Shown: positions 1 through 9,278, counted from the first letter of the stretch. The stretch is 64,000 bases of DNA from Phytopseudomonas flavescens (GCF_900100535.1 NZ_FNDG01000023.1:29640-93639); one strand, 5' to 3'. Translations and numbers: made by a program. The notes: generated by a model not told the origin, from the letters alone.

Positions 1-1
1 G

Positions 2-253
2 CTCGAACCGACCCTGACCTGCAATACCTTTTCGATGCTCAAGCAGTATGCCCTGCAGGGTGGGGTCACGCTGTTGCCCGCCTTCGCCATCACCGACGAG
101 ATCCGCCAGGGCTCGCTGCGCGCGATCGCCCTGGCCGACCCCGGCTTCGCACGCCCCCATGCGGACCTGGTGACCCGCCTGGGACGGCGCCTGAGCCGGG
201 CTGCCGAGCGTCTGCTCAAGGACATGATGCAGCGCATGACCGCCTTCCGGTGA
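2..253 (+). CDS. LysR-family transcriptional regulator, C-terminal fragment
   Basis: The reading frame is open at the left edge of the window, so only about 83 C-terminal residues are present. They look like the end of a LysR substrate-binding domain: the stretch LQGGVTLLPAFAITDEI is the usual 'G.G.ALLP' region followed by a short helix that ends the protein. The helix-turn-helix lies outside the window. It converges with the minus-strand amidohydrolase gene, whose stop codon is 3 bases away. It could regulate the neighbouring amidohydrolase/dehydrogenase genes, but tail-to-tail placement makes that only a possibility. Confidence 0.75.
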   Translation, partial: LEPTLTCNTFSMLKQYALQGGVTLLPAFAITDEIRQGSLRAIALADPGFARPHADLVTRLGRRLSRAAERLLKDMMQRMTAFR

Positions 254-256
254 CGC

Positions 257-1414
257 TCAGCGCGGTGCCAGCTCCTGCCCCACCAGTTCCGTCCACAGGC
301 GTACGCCCGGCTCGATGACCGCATCGTTGAAGTCATAGAAGGGGTTGTGCAGCGGCGCCGAGGGCTGCTCACCGTCGACGCCGAGCCACAGGTAGGCGCC
401 GGGGCGCGCCTCGAGCATGAAGGCGAAGTCCTCGGAGGCCATCGACGGGGCGATGCCGGCAAGGGTCCTTGCCTCGCCGAATGCCAGGGTCGCGGCCTGC
501 AGCACGCGGGCGGCCTGCTGCGGATGGTTCTGCGTCACCGGGTAGCCACGCGTGTAGTCCAGCACCCCCGTCACTCCGTGCGCGGCAGGCGCGTGGGCCA
601 CCATCTCGGCGATCAGCGCCTCGACCTGTGCCCGCACGGCGCTGTCCAGGCAGCGCACGGTGCCTTGCAGGCGGGCGACCTCGGGAATCACGTTGATCGC
701 CTCCCCGGCCTGCATCAGGGTCACGCTGACCACCGCCGAGGCCAGTGGCGAGAGGCGCCGCGAGACGATGGTCTGCAACTGCAGCACCAGGTCCGCTGCC
801 GCCACGATCGGGTCGTTGCCGCGTTCCGGCATGGCGGCATGGCAGCCCTTGCCGGTGAGGGTGATGGCGAAGGTGTCCAGCGAGGCCATCATCGCCCCCG
901 GGTTCACCGCGACGGTCCCCGCCGGCAGGCCGGGCCAGTTGTGCAGGCCATAGATGGCCTGCATCGGGAAGCGCTCGAAGAGCCCGTCATCGATCATCTT
1001 CTGCGCGCCGCCGAGGTTCTCCTCGGCAGGCTGGAACACGAAGTAGACGGTGCCGGCGAAGCCGCGCCGCTCGCTGAGATGCCGCGCCGTGGCCAGCAGG
1101 ATCGCCGTGTGCCCGTCATGGCCGCAGGCGTGCATGCAGCCCTGGGCGGTGGAACGGTGCTCGATCTCGCCCAGCTCCTGGATCGGCAGCGCGTCCATGT
1201 CGGCGCGCAGGCCGATGCTCGGCCCCTCGCCGTGGCGCAGCACACCCACCACACCGGTGCCGCCCAGGCCACGGTGGACCTCCAGGCCGAAGCCTTCGAG
1301 CAGCTCGGCGACGCGTGCCGAGGTACGGTGCTCGGCGAACCCCAGCTCGGGCTGGGCGTGCAGTTGGCGACGCCAGTGGCGGGCGTCGGCCAACAGGGAA
1401 TCAGGGATACTCAT
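257..1414 (-). CDS. M20-family amidohydrolase (hippurate hydrolase-like)
   Basis: A 385-residue cytoplasmic metallo-amidohydrolase of the M20/peptidase D family, the normal length for hippurate hydrolase, IAA-amino acid hydrolase or N-acyl amino acid amidohydrolase. Visible motifs are GLRADMDALPI, the metal-binding HACGHDGH, the catalytic QPAEENLGGAQKM, the dimerisation-domain stretch CHAAMPERGNDPI and the C-terminal SMASEDFAFML. It is the last gene of a minus-strand set with an aldehyde dehydrogenase (4-bp gap) and a 3-hydroxyisobutyrate-dehydrogenase-like enzyme. The set suggests hydrolysis of an N-acyl or amide compound followed by oxidation of an aldehyde or hydroxy acid. The substrate cannot be read from sequence. 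Confidence 0.85.
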   Translation of the reverse strand: MSIPDSLLADARHWRRQLHAQPELGFAEHRTSARVAELLEGFGLEVHRGLGGTGVVGVLRHGEGPSIGLRADMDALPIQELGEIEHRSTAQGCMHACGHDGHTAILLATARHLSERRGFAGTVYFVFQPAEENLGGAQKMIDDGLFERFPMQAIYGLHNWPGLPAGTVAVNPGAMMASLDTFAITLTGKGCHAAMPERGNDPIVAAADLVLQLQTIVSRRLSPLASAVVSVTLMQAGEAINVIPEVARLQGTVRCLDSAVRAQVEALIAEMVAHAPAAHGVTGVLDYTRGYPVTQNHPQQAARVLQAATLAFGEARTLAGIAPSMASEDFAFMLEARPGAYLWLGVDGEQPSAPLHNPFYDFNDAVIEPGVRLWTELVGQELAPR

Positions 1415-1418
1415 GGTG

Positions 1419-2939
1419 TCACTCCAGGCTCGCGCCGTAACCGAATCCGGCAGCCGGCTGGGCCGCGGTCTCGACCCAGACGCTCTTCACTTCGCTGTAC
1501 TCGCGCAGGGCGTCCAGGCCTGACGAACGGCCGTAGCCGCTGTCGCCGTAGCCCCCGAAGGGCGAACTGACGTGAATGGTTTTGTAGCCGTTGACCCAGA
1601 AGGTGCCCGCGCGCACCGCGCGGGCCACCCGGTGGGCACGGCCGACGTCACGGGTCCATACCGCACCGGCGAGGCCGAAGCGGCTGTCGTTGGCGAGGCG
1701 GATGGCGTCCGCTTCGTCCTCGAAGGGGATCGCCACCACCACCGGGCCGAAGATTTCCTCCTGGGCACAGGCCAGGCCGTTATGGCCGGCCAGTACGGTC
1801 GGGTTGACGTAGTAGCCCGGGGTCGCCGGCAGCGGCTCGACACCGTTGTCGACATGCCGGGCGCCTTCGCCAAGCGCCGTCTCCAGCATGCGCCGGACAT
1901 GGGCGTACTGCTTGCGATTGTGGATCGGGCCGATCTGGGTCTCGTCATCGGCGGGGTCGCCGACCCTGAACTGGCTGGCGGCACGCGCCACGGCCTGGAC
2001 GAAGCGCTCGTAGATCGAGGCCTGCACCAGCAGGCGCGAACCCGATACGCAGCTTTGTCCGGCCCCGGAGAAGATCGCCGCCTGGGCGCCCTTCACCGCC
2101 AGGTCCAGGTCGGCATCGGCGAACACGATATTGGCCGACTTGCCGCCCAGCTCCAGGACCACTGGAATGCAGCGCTGCGCCGCCGCCGTGGCGATGTGTC
2201 GCCCGGTCGTCGGCGAGCCGACGAACACCACCTTGCGGATGTCCGCCTCGGCGATGACCTGCTGGCCGACCGTATGGCCCTGGCCGGCCAGCACGCTGAC
2301 CAGGCCTTGCGGCGCACCGGCACGCTCGACCAGCACGCCGAGCAGCAGCGAGGTCAGCGGGGTCAGCTCGGAGGGCTTGAGGATCACCGCATTGCCGGCG
2401 GTGATGGCCGGCGCGATCTGCCAGCCGGCGGTGAAGATCGGCGCATTCCACGGGGTAATCTGCAGCACGGTGCCCAGCGGCTCGTAGGTGACATAGTTGA
2501 GGTGGCTGGTCGGCACCGGGATCACCTCGCCGTGCAGCTTGTCCGCCCAGCCCGCGTAGTACTCGAACATCTCGGCGACCTTGATCACCTCGACCCGGGC
2601 ATCGCGGATCGGCTTGTTCGACGTCGCCGACTCGATGACCGCCAGCGGCTCGGCCGCCTCGCGGACCAGCGCGCCGATACGCTGGATGATGCGCCCGCGG
2701 GCCTGCGCGGTCAGCGCCGCCCATTCGCCGCGCGCACGTTTCGCCGCGGCGTCCGCCAGGGCCACCACGCGGGCATCGGCATCCGGGTAGGCATAGGCGA
2801 GGCTGTCATCGTGGGCATTACGTACCTCGATGCGTTCGCCCTGACCGTCGACGAAGCGACCGGCCACATAGCTGGCGACCTGCTGGCGATCCCCCCAGAA
2901 GGGTTGCAACAGCGTCAGAATCGGCTCGTTCATTTTCAT
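1419..2939 (-). CDS. NAD(P)-dependent aldehyde dehydrogenase
   Basis: A 506-residue soluble aldehyde dehydrogenase of the betaine-aldehyde/gamma-aminobutyraldehyde dehydrogenase type. It oxidises an aldehyde to the acid with NAD(P)+. The general-base region reads LELGGKSANIVFADAD, the nucleophile lies in GAGQSCVSGSR, and CAQEEIFGPVV is the standard C-terminal signature. Its start overlaps the stop codon of the upstream dehydrogenase gene (ATGA overlap), so the two are translationally coupled. An alternative start two codons later is equally possible. The aldehyde is unknown; betaine aldehyde is conceivable given the region, but nothing here singles it out. Confidence 0.88.
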   Translation of the reverse strand: MKMNEPILTLLQPFWGDRQQVASYVAGRFVDGQGERIEVRNAHDDSLAYAYPDADARVVALADAAAKRARGEWAALTAQARGRIIQRIGALVREAAEPLAVIESATSNKPIRDARVEVIKVAEMFEYYAGWADKLHGEVIPVPTSHLNYVTYEPLGTVLQITPWNAPIFTAGWQIAPAITAGNAVILKPSELTPLTSLLLGVLVERAGAPQGLVSVLAGQGHTVGQQVIAEADIRKVVFVGSPTTGRHIATAAAQRCIPVVLELGGKSANIVFADADLDLAVKGAQAAIFSGAGQSCVSGSRLLVQASIYERFVQAVARAASQFRVGDPADDETQIGPIHNRKQYAHVRRMLETALGEGARHVDNGVEPLPATPGYYVNPTVLAGHNGLACAQEEIFGPVVVAIPFEDEADAIRLANDSRFGLAGAVWTRDVGRAHRVARAVRAGTFWVNGYKTIHVSSPFGGYGDSGYGRSSGLDALREYSEVKSVWVETAAQPAAGFGYGASLE

Positions 2940-3826
2940 TGCCCCTTACCGAAAAGCTGCTCGCTGGTACGCCGTGCGATACAGCAGAAATCCTCACCGT
3001 CCGCCAACGTCGCCGCGCTCTCGGCCCAGGCCCTGGCAGTCGCCGCTGCCAGCGGCAGGTCGAGGCCGAGCTGGGCGATCAGGTCGTGGGCCAGGCCGAC
3101 GTCCTTGCGCATCAGGCCCATGCTGAAACCGGAGTCATAGGCCTTGTTCAGCACCCAGGTCGGGAACATGCCCTGGCTCGCCGCGCTGCGCCCGGAGCCG
3201 GCGTTGATGCCTTCTATCAGCTTTTCCGGGGCGACCCCGGCCCTGGCAGCCAGGGTCACCGCCTCGGCAGTGGTGATCAGGTGTGCGGCCGCCAGCAGGT
3301 TGTTGGCGATCTTGGCGATATTGCCCGCGCCCACCCCGCCGACGTGCACGCGGGTCGCGCTCATCGCCTCGAGCACCGGCAGGGCGCTGGCGAGCGCTTC
3401 GGCCTCGCCGCCGATGACCATGGTCATGGTGCCCGCCGCCGCGCCTGCCGGGCCACCGGATACCGGCGCATCGAGAAACTGCGCCCCGGCCGCGACGAAT
3501 GCGGCCGCAACCGCCTGGCTGGTGGCCGGCGTCGAGGTGGTGGTGTCGACGATGACCGTGCCGGGACGAACGGCGGCGACCAGGCCATCGGCGCCGAAGC
3601 AGACCGCCTCGACGTGCTCGGCCTTGGGCAGCGACAGCACGATGACGTCACTGCGCCGCGCCAGGTCCGTCAGGTCGGTGGCGATGCCCACGCCGCTGGC
3701 GCTGGCCCGCTCGCGAGCGGCAGCGGACGGATCCAGGCCGAGCACCGACAGCCCTTTCGCGGCCAGGGTGATGGCCATGTTGCCACCCATATTGCCGAGC
3801 CCGATGACTCCGACGTGCAGTTTCAT
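2936..3826 (-). CDS. 3-hydroxyisobutyrate dehydrogenase-family oxidoreductase
   Basis: A 296-residue beta-hydroxyacid dehydrogenase, the same family as 3-hydroxyisobutyrate dehydrogenase and tartronate semialdehyde reductase. The N-terminal Rossmann fold shows GVIGLGNMGGNMA, the substrate-binding stretch is FLDAPVSGGPAGA, and the catalytic-lysine region reads GAGNIAKIANNLLAA. I chose the internal ATG at 3826 because GAGGAA lies about 7 bases upstream and the Rossmann strand starts at residue 3; a longer frame would add 28 unlikely residues. It is the first gene of the three-gene minus-strand set and probably oxidises a short hydroxy acid to its semialdehyde, which the adjacent aldehyde dehydrogenase could use. 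Confidence 0.87.
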   Translation of the reverse strand: MKLHVGVIGLGNMGGNMAITLAAKGLSVLGLDPSAAARERASASGVGIATDLTDLARRSDVIVLSLPKAEHVEAVCFGADGLVAAVRPGTVIVDTTTSTPATSQAVAAAFVAAGAQFLDAPVSGGPAGAAAGTMTMVIGGEAEALASALPVLEAMSATRVHVGGVGAGNIAKIANNLLAAAHLITTAEAVTLAARAGVAPEKLIEGINAGSGRSAASQGMFPTWVLNKAYDSGFSMGLMRKDVGLAHDLIAQLGLDLPLAAATARAWAESAATLADGEDFCCIARRTSEQLFGKGQ

Positions 3827-4173
3827 GTCGCGTTCCTCGATCGATTGTCGGTGCGGCTCGCGCGCCAGCGAGCCTGGATCGAGTATGCGCAGCTGAGGCA
3901 TCACCTCCAATAAGGTCCCCGATGTTTAACGTTGCGAAAATAGCAACAGAAGACAGCCTCCACCGCCTTGCCCCGCACCCGCGCCAGGCGGCGATCGGCG
4001 GCAGTGACCGGCCGGCCGACGGGGCCGGCCGATGCCACGGGCAACTTGAATGACGCCAATCGCTAACCGACAATCGCTCAGCGACCGCCGGTCGTGCCCC
4101 TTCGAGCCCCCGCCCTCGAGGGTCGGCAGCGTGACCACGACGAGCGGAGCAGATGATTCGACGGAGAGCCGCC
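3827..4173. other. Divergent intergenic region
   Basis: A 347-bp gap between divergently transcribed genes, so it should contain both promoters. The only clear structure is a GC-rich hairpin with arms 4009-4017 and 4023-4031 (CGGCCGGCC / GGCCGGCCG). No recognisable operator was found. Confidence 0.5.
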
Positions 4174-5214
4174 ATGCCCGAGACGTCCCAGCAATTCGCC
4201 AGTGACAACTACTCGGGCATCTGCCCCGAGGCCTGGGAGGCCATGGCAGAGGCCAACCTGGGCCACCAGCGCGCCTACGGCGACGACCAGTGGACGGCCC
4301 GCGCCGCCGACCACTTCCGCCGCCTGTTCGAAACCGACTGCGACGTGTTCTTCGCCTTCAACGGCACCGCCGCCAACTCCCTCGCGCTGTCTGCCCTGTG
4401 CCAGAGCTACCACAGCGTGATCTGCTCGGAGACCGCCCACGTCGAGACCGACGAATGCGGTGCGCCGGAATTCTTCTCCAACGGCTCCAAGTTGCTCACC
4501 GCCGCTACCGAGGCAGGCAAGCTGACACCTGCATCGATTCGCGAAATCGCCCTCAAGCGCAAGGATATCCACTACCCGAAACCGCGGGTGGTCACCCTGA
4601 CCCAGGCCACCGAGGTCGGTACCGTCTACCGTGCCGAGGAAATCCAGGCGATCAGCCAGACCTGTGAAGAACTCGGCCTCAACCTGCACATGGATGGCGC
4701 GCGCTTCTCCAACGCCTGTGCCTTTCTCGGCAGCACGCCGGCCGAGCTGACCTGGAAGGCGGGGGTCGACGTGCTCTGCTTCGGCGGCACCAAGAACGGC
4801 ATGGCGGTCGGCGAGGCGATCCTGTTCTTCAACCGCGACCTGGCGGAAGACTTCGACTACCGCTGCAAGCAGGCCGGGCAACTGGCCTCGAAGATGCGCT
4901 ACCTGTCGGCGCCCTGGGTCGGCATCCTGCAGAACGACGCCTGGCTGCGCTACGCCAACCACGCCAACCACTGCGCCCAGTTGCTCGCCAGGCTGGTGCA
5001 GGACATTCCCGGTGTCAGCCTGATGTTCCCGGTGCAGGCCAATGGCGTGTTCCTGCAGATGTCCGAGCCCGCCCTCGCCGCCCTGGCCGCCCGCGGCTGG
5101 CGCTTCTACACCTTCATCGGTGCCGGTGGGGCACGCTTCATGTGCTCCTGGGACACCGAAGAAGCCCGTGTGCGCCAGTTGGCAACGGCGATTCGCGAGG
5201 TCATGGCCGGCTAG
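4174..5214 (+). CDS. ltaE: Low-specificity L-threonine aldolase
   Basis: A 346-residue PLP-dependent beta-eliminating aldolase that cleaves L-threonine or L-allo-threonine to glycine and acetaldehyde. The fold-type I signature is complete: FASDNYSG near residue 8, GTAANSLAL near 64, the PLP-ring aspartate D174 in HMDGARF, and the Schiff-base lysine K207 in CFGGTKNGM. The start at 4174 is preceded by CGGAGAG at good spacing; an ATG seven codons earlier is less likely. In Pseudomonas a threonine aldolase gene is commonly found next to gbcAB, which fits a role in the glycine branch after betaine demethylation. Here it is separated from gbcB by 1.25 kb of repeats. Confidence 0.92.
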   Translation: MPETSQQFASDNYSGICPEAWEAMAEANLGHQRAYGDDQWTARAADHFRRLFETDCDVFFAFNGTAANSLALSALCQSYHSVICSETAHVETDECGAPEFFSNGSKLLTAATEAGKLTPASIREIALKRKDIHYPKPRVVTLTQATEVGTVYRAEEIQAISQTCEELGLNLHMDGARFSNACAFLGSTPAELTWKAGVDVLCFGGTKNGMAVGEAILFFNRDLAEDFDYRCKQAGQLASKMRYLSAPWVGILQNDAWLRYANHANHCAQLLARLVQDIPGVSLMFPVQANGVFLQMSEPALAALAARGWRFYTFIGAGGARFMCSWDTEEARVRQLATAIREVMAG

Positions 5215-6466
5215 GGTCTGTAGACGTTTCAGCGCGAGCCGTGCGTGAAACGTCAACAGCCCCTGGGCACCGCCCGGATGACACCAGGATCACCCGATCC
5301 CGCCAACCTCGCCTCGCCGCTTCGTCACCCCCGGTGACCGCTTCACCAGGCGTGCTGTGGATAACGCCAACGGTTGGCGTCCGCGCGAAAATCGGCGGGC
5401 GTTTGCCGACGCATTCGCTGCGATCCCGGGCAGGCGGCATTCAAGCCTGTGGGGATAAGCCACGGCACCATCCCCAGAACAGGTGGACGCTCCTGTGGGT
5501 AAGCTGTCGGCAAGCGGCTGCAGGCCAGGCCCTCCGCCGGCTCGCGCATTTCGTACAAAAAACGTTCTATTTCAGCAGCTTATATCCATGGTTACGCACA
5601 CTCGCTGTGCAACAGCCATTACATAAGCTGTGCATAGGTGCCCAGGCCCCAGCGGCCACGGGCCTTGTGGCGAGGCGATCATTTTTTGTCCAGCACCCGG
5701 GGCGGATTGTTCATCCACAGCCCTCCGCCAGCGCAGCTCTCCTGCTGTGGATACTTGTCCCCGCAATCCGTGGACGATGACGTGGATAAGCTGTAGGCAA
5801 ACCGCCAGGGCCCTTGCCAGGCAAGGGCCCTGGCGATTCGAGTGAAAAACGTTCTGTCTCAATGGTTTGCTGAGTTATCTACACACAGAAGCTGTGCGCT
5901 TACCTGTGCATAAGGTGTTCAGCACCGGCTGCAGGCCGGTAACCACGAGGCCCGCACGGGGATGATCACTTTTCGACCAGCGCTCCCTGCCTCGGATGAC
6001 GGGCGGCCGCCCCCGGTCGCCGGCCGCCAGGGCGGGACAACCCGGTGAACGGATGTCCCCAGAGTCCGTGGATCAAGCTGTGAACAACCTGTCATCATTG
6101 CGACGCAAGCCGCTATCCACGGTGCCTGCCGGGCATTGTTCAAAAAACCGGCAATTTGGACCGGGTAAGTTTCCGGCCAACAGGCTGCGCTGGCAAGCCC
6201 CTGCCCGATGCCATAGGAATGCCTGTGCACAGTACTGTGGATAACCTGCTTGCCGGAGGGCCTTGACGGCCATCAGCGGCTGTCGATACCCGCAACGGCG
6301 GGCTGCGAGGCGCTGCATGGGCGATCAGCTCGAACGGCACCTGGCCAACCGCCAGGCTTGCCCACAATTGCTGTGCGCACGGCTGTGGACAAGCTGTTCG
6401 GCACAGGCTGCAGCCCCCGTATCACCTGCCCCGCAGGAGGCTGCACAATTTTCGATCAACGACCGA
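5215..6466. repeat. 1.25-kb non-coding region with about eight direct DnaA-box-like repeats
   Basis: No credible gene is present. TGTGGATAA-like motifs occur on the plus strand at 5356 (perfect), 5494, 5629, 5746, 5781, 5905 (TGTGCATAA, perfect to TTATNCACA), 6067, 6236 (perfect) and 6384. Most are followed by an AAGCTGT or AACCTG-type extension. The main copies are about 120-170 bp apart. Larger blocks repeat at about 287 bp: AACGTTCT at 5561 and 5848, and GATCA-T(4-6)-GTCCAGC-like at about 5677 and 5963. The region resembles a diverged array of an intergenic repeat rich in DnaA-box matches. Confidence 0.65.
5223..5254 (+). terminator. Stem-loop after ltaE
   Basis: A perfect 9-bp stem, GACGTTTCA (5223-5231) and TGAAACGTC (5246-5254), starts 9 bases after the ltaE stop. 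No T-run follows, so it may be an RNA-stabilising hairpin or a weak terminator. Confidence 0.5.
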
Positions 6467-7567
6467 TCAATACTCGATGCTCACGTCGTTACGTGGCACG
6501 CTGCAGCAGGACAGGATGTATCCCTCGGCCACGTCCTCGTCGGTGATCCCGCCGTTGTGCTCCATATCCACATCGCCCGCCGTCTTCAGTACCTTGCAGG
6601 TTCCGCAAATCCCCATCCCGCATGCCTTGGGGATATGCAGCCCGAGCTTCGCCGCCGCCGCGTGCACGGTTTCGCCGGGACCGACCTGAATGCTCTTGCC
6701 GGTACTGGTGAATGCCACCTGATTGAGATCGGCAGCCGGCACGTCCGGCGCATCGGCGGCCTGCTCGGCCAGTTCCTTGACCTCCTCGCGCACGTCCGCC
6801 GGTACCGGGCCGAAGGCCTCCTCGTGGTAGCGGCTCATATCGAAGCCCTTGGCCTCGAGCAGCCGCTTGACCGCCGCCATGTAGGGCGTCGGCCCGCAGC
6901 AGAAGATCTCCCGTTGCAGGTAGTCCGGCGCCATCAGTTGCAACATGGGCTCGTTGAGGTAGCCGCGGTAGCCCGACCAGGCCTCGCCCAGGCCATGCTT
7001 CTCGCAGATCACGTGCAGGCTGAAGTTGTTGATCCGCGCCGCCATGTGTTCCAGCTCGCGGTGGTAGATGATGTCCTTGGGCGAGCGCGCGCTGTGCACG
7101 AAGACCATGTCGACGTTGCCGTTGGTGTCGTAGAACCAGCGGGCCATCGACATCACCGGGGTGATACCCACGCCGCCGCTGAGAAACAGCACCTTGTCCG
7201 CCGGGAAGTCGATGGCATTGAACAGCCCGACCGGGCCGTGCACCGCCAGTTCCTGGCCTTCGGAGAGGTTATCGTGCAGCCAGTTGGAGACCTTGCCACC
7301 CGGCACCCGCTTGATGGTGATGGAGAAGCTGTAGGGCACCGAGGGTGAGCTGGAGATGGTGTAGGAGCGCATCACCGGCTGGCCGTCGATCTCCAGCTCC
7401 AGGGTGACGAACTGTCCGGGCTTGAAGAAGAACAGCACCGGCTGGTCGGCCATGAAGCAGAAGGTGCGGACGTCCCAGGTTTCCTGAATGACCTTGACGC
7501 AACGCACCAGGTGGCGGCCGTTGCTCCAGGTCTGGGTGGTGACGGGGTAGAGAAAGTCGTTCGACAT
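6467..7567 (-). CDS. gbcB: Glycine betaine demethylase, reductase subunit
   Basis: A 366-residue flavin reductase that passes electrons from NAD(P)H through FAD and a [2Fe-2S] centre to the Rieske oxygenase GbcA. Visible features are the FAD-binding RSYT (67-70), the nucleotide-binding GGVGITP (131-137), CCGPTPYM near 224, and a C-terminal plant-type ferredoxin domain with C316, C321, C324 and a fourth cysteine at 354/355. The start at 7567 gives MSNDFLYPV; an upstream ATG would add 26 residues without domain features. It is divergent from gbcA across a shared 354-bp gap. In P. aeruginosa gbcA and gbcB are needed for glycine betaine to dimethylglycine. Confidence 0.93.
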   Translation of the reverse strand: MSNDFLYPVTTQTWSNGRHLVRCVKVIQETWDVRTFCFMADQPVLFFFKPGQFVTLELEIDGQPVMRSYTISSSPSVPYSFSITIKRVPGGKVSNWLHDNLSEGQELAVHGPVGLFNAIDFPADKVLFLSGGVGITPVMSMARWFYDTNGNVDMVFVHSARSPKDIIYHRELEHMAARINNFSLHVICEKHGLGEAWSGYRGYLNEPMLQLMAPDYLQREIFCCGPTPYMAAVKRLLEAKGFDMSRYHEEAFGPVPADVREEVKELAEQAADAPDVPAADLNQVAFTSTGKSIQVGPGETVHAAAAKLGLHIPKACGMGICGTCKVLKTAGDVDMEHNGGITDEDVAEGYILSCCSVPRNDVSIEY

Positions 7568-7921
7568 GGTGATTGCTCTCGCGCACGCAGGCCGCTCACC
7601 GGCCCTGTCTTCGCGGCGATTGTGCGCAACGCACCTGCCCGTCATTTACCTGCCAGCGACATCGGCATGCTAACGGCGACCTGCCCCGTGAACACTGGCC
7701 TACCGAGTCGGGAACTGATTCGACCATGTCGCCCATGGATAAGGATCGCTCGGCGCCCAGCTCCACACTCGCTTCCAGCCGAACAGGATAAGAGCGTACC
7801 CGCAACTCCTCCGTAGAACGCCACTCGGCAGGCGCTCAGGGGTGCGACGCGCCACCTTGCGTACCACCGCAATAGCCACTTTCACGGCCGGCGCAGCGCG
7901 CTCGCCCCGAGGAGTTATCCG
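7568..7921. promoter_or_regulatory. Divergent gbcB/gbcA control region
   Basis: This 354-bp gap separates the two halves of the demethylase, so both promoters must lie here. GbdR is the known activator of gbcA and gbcB in P. aeruginosa, and a gbdR gene lies 15 kb away in this window. I could not assign an operator with confidence by eye. Confidence 0.55.
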
Positions 7922-9214
7922 ATGACCGTCATCTCCACACTGAGCCTGGGCGACCCCCTGGATGCGGCACGCGCAGCGACCGCCGACATGCTGCAGAACC
8001 GCGAGCGCACCTTTTCACTGCCGCAGCCGTTCTACAATGACGAGCGTCTGTTCCAGCTCGACATGCAGGAGATCTTCCACAAGGAATGGCTGATCGCCGG
8101 CATGACCTGCGAGATCCCTACCAAGGGCAATTACCTGACCCTGCAGATCGGCAACAACCCGATCATCGTCATCCGTGGCGCCGAGGGCAGCGTGCACGCC
8201 TTCCATAACGTCTGCCGGCACCGCGGCTCGCGGTTGTGCACCAGCGACAAGGGCAAGGTGGCCAAGCTGGTCTGCCCCTACCATCAGTGGACCTACGAAC
8301 TCGATGGCCGCCTGCTGTTCGCCGGCACCGAGATGGGCGCCGACTTCGACCTCAAGGACTACAGCCTCAAGCCGGTGAACTGCAAGACCGCGGGCGGCTA
8401 CATCTTCATTTCCCTGGCCGAGAACCCGCCGGCCATCGACGAGTTCCTCGCCACCCTGGCGCACTACATGGAACCCTACGACATGGAGAACACCAAGGTG
8501 GCGGTGCAGACCACCATCAGGGAGGCGGCCAACTGGAAGCTGGTGCTGGAGAACAACCGCGAGTGCTACCACTGCAACGGCTCGCACCCGGAACTGCTCA
8601 ACACCCTGCTGGAATGGGACGACACCAACGACCCGCGTGCCAGCCAGGCGTTCAAGGATCACGTCGCCGAATCCGCGGCCAAATGGGAAGCCGAGAAAAT
8701 CCCCTACCTGCATGCCGGTTTCGGCCTGCGCAACCGCATCGTGCGCATGCCCCTGCTCAAAGGCACGGTGTCCATGACCATGGACGGCAAGCAGGGCAGC
8801 CAGAAGCTGATGGGGCGCATCCAGAACCCGGACCTGGGCTCGATGCGCATCCTCCACCTGCCGCACTCGTGGAACCACTGCATGGGCGACCACATGATCG
8901 TCTTCACCGTGTGGCCGATCAGCGCCCAGGAAACCCTGGTCACCACCAAGTGGCTGGTGCACAAGGATGCTGTCGAAGGCGTCGACTACGACGTGGCACG
9001 CCTGCGCCAGGTCTGGGACGCCACCAACGATCAGGACCGCCGCCTGGCCGAAGAGAACCAGCGCGGCATCAACTCCAGCGCCTACCAGCCCGGCCCCTAC
9101 TCGAAGACCTACGAATTCGGCGTGGTCAACTTCATCGACTGGTACAGCGGGCGCATGCTCAACAACCTGGGTGCCGCGCCGGCGCCTTATCTGCGGGATG
9201 TGAAAGCGCAGTAA
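7922..9214 (+). CDS. gbcA: Glycine betaine demethylase, Rieske oxygenase subunit
   Basis: A 430-residue Rieske non-heme iron oxygenase that demethylates glycine betaine to dimethylglycine and formaldehyde. The Rieske motif is complete: C98-x-H100, 17 residues, C118-x2-H121. The mononuclear iron site is in NNRECYHCNGSHPEL with H217 and H222. The start is preceded by GAGGAGTTATCCG. A strong terminator follows. Here gbcA lies directly beside the carnitine genes, so the product of carnitine breakdown, glycine betaine, is consumed by its neighbour. Confidence 0.94.
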   Translation: MTVISTLSLGDPLDAARAATADMLQNRERTFSLPQPFYNDERLFQLDMQEIFHKEWLIAGMTCEIPTKGNYLTLQIGNNPIIVIRGAEGSVHAFHNVCRHRGSRLCTSDKGKVAKLVCPYHQWTYELDGRLLFAGTEMGADFDLKDYSLKPVNCKTAGGYIFISLAENPPAIDEFLATLAHYMEPYDMENTKVAVQTTIREAANWKLVLENNRECYHCNGSHPELLNTLLEWDDTNDPRASQAFKDHVAESAAKWEAEKIPYLHAGFGLRNRIVRMPLLKGTVSMTMDGKQGSQKLMGRIQNPDLGSMRILHLPHSWNHCMGDHMIVFTVWPISAQETLVTTKWLVHKDAVEGVDYDVARLRQVWDATNDQDRRLAEENQRGINSSAYQPGPYSKTYEFGVVNFIDWYSGRMLNNLGAAPAPYLRDVKAQ

Positions 9215-9228
9215 GCGGCTGCGGACAA

Positions 9229-9261
9229 AAAGCCCCGCCAACGTGATGCTGGCGGGGCTTT
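9229..9261. terminator. Bidirectional terminator between gbcA and cdhB
   Basis: A perfect 12-bp stem, AAAGCCCCGCCA (9229-9240) and TGGCGGGGCTTT (9250-9261), followed by GTTTTG. A-tracts on the left arm allow it to act on both convergent transcripts. Confidence 0.9.
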
Positions 9262-9278
9262 GTTTTGCACGCTCCAAA

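Noticed and set aside
4078..5256. 392-codon minus-strand frame opposite ltaE
   Set aside because: It is antisense to a clear threonine aldolase and has the same low-complexity, feature-free composition.
5356..6392. Chromosomal or plasmid replication origin
   Set aside because: Several DnaA-box matches occur, but there is no AT-rich unwinding region and no dnaA, dnaN, gidA or rep gene nearby, and the spacing is too wide for an oriC cluster.
5215..6466. CRISPR array
   Set aside because: Repeats are degenerate, about 120-170 bp apart, and no cas genes are present.
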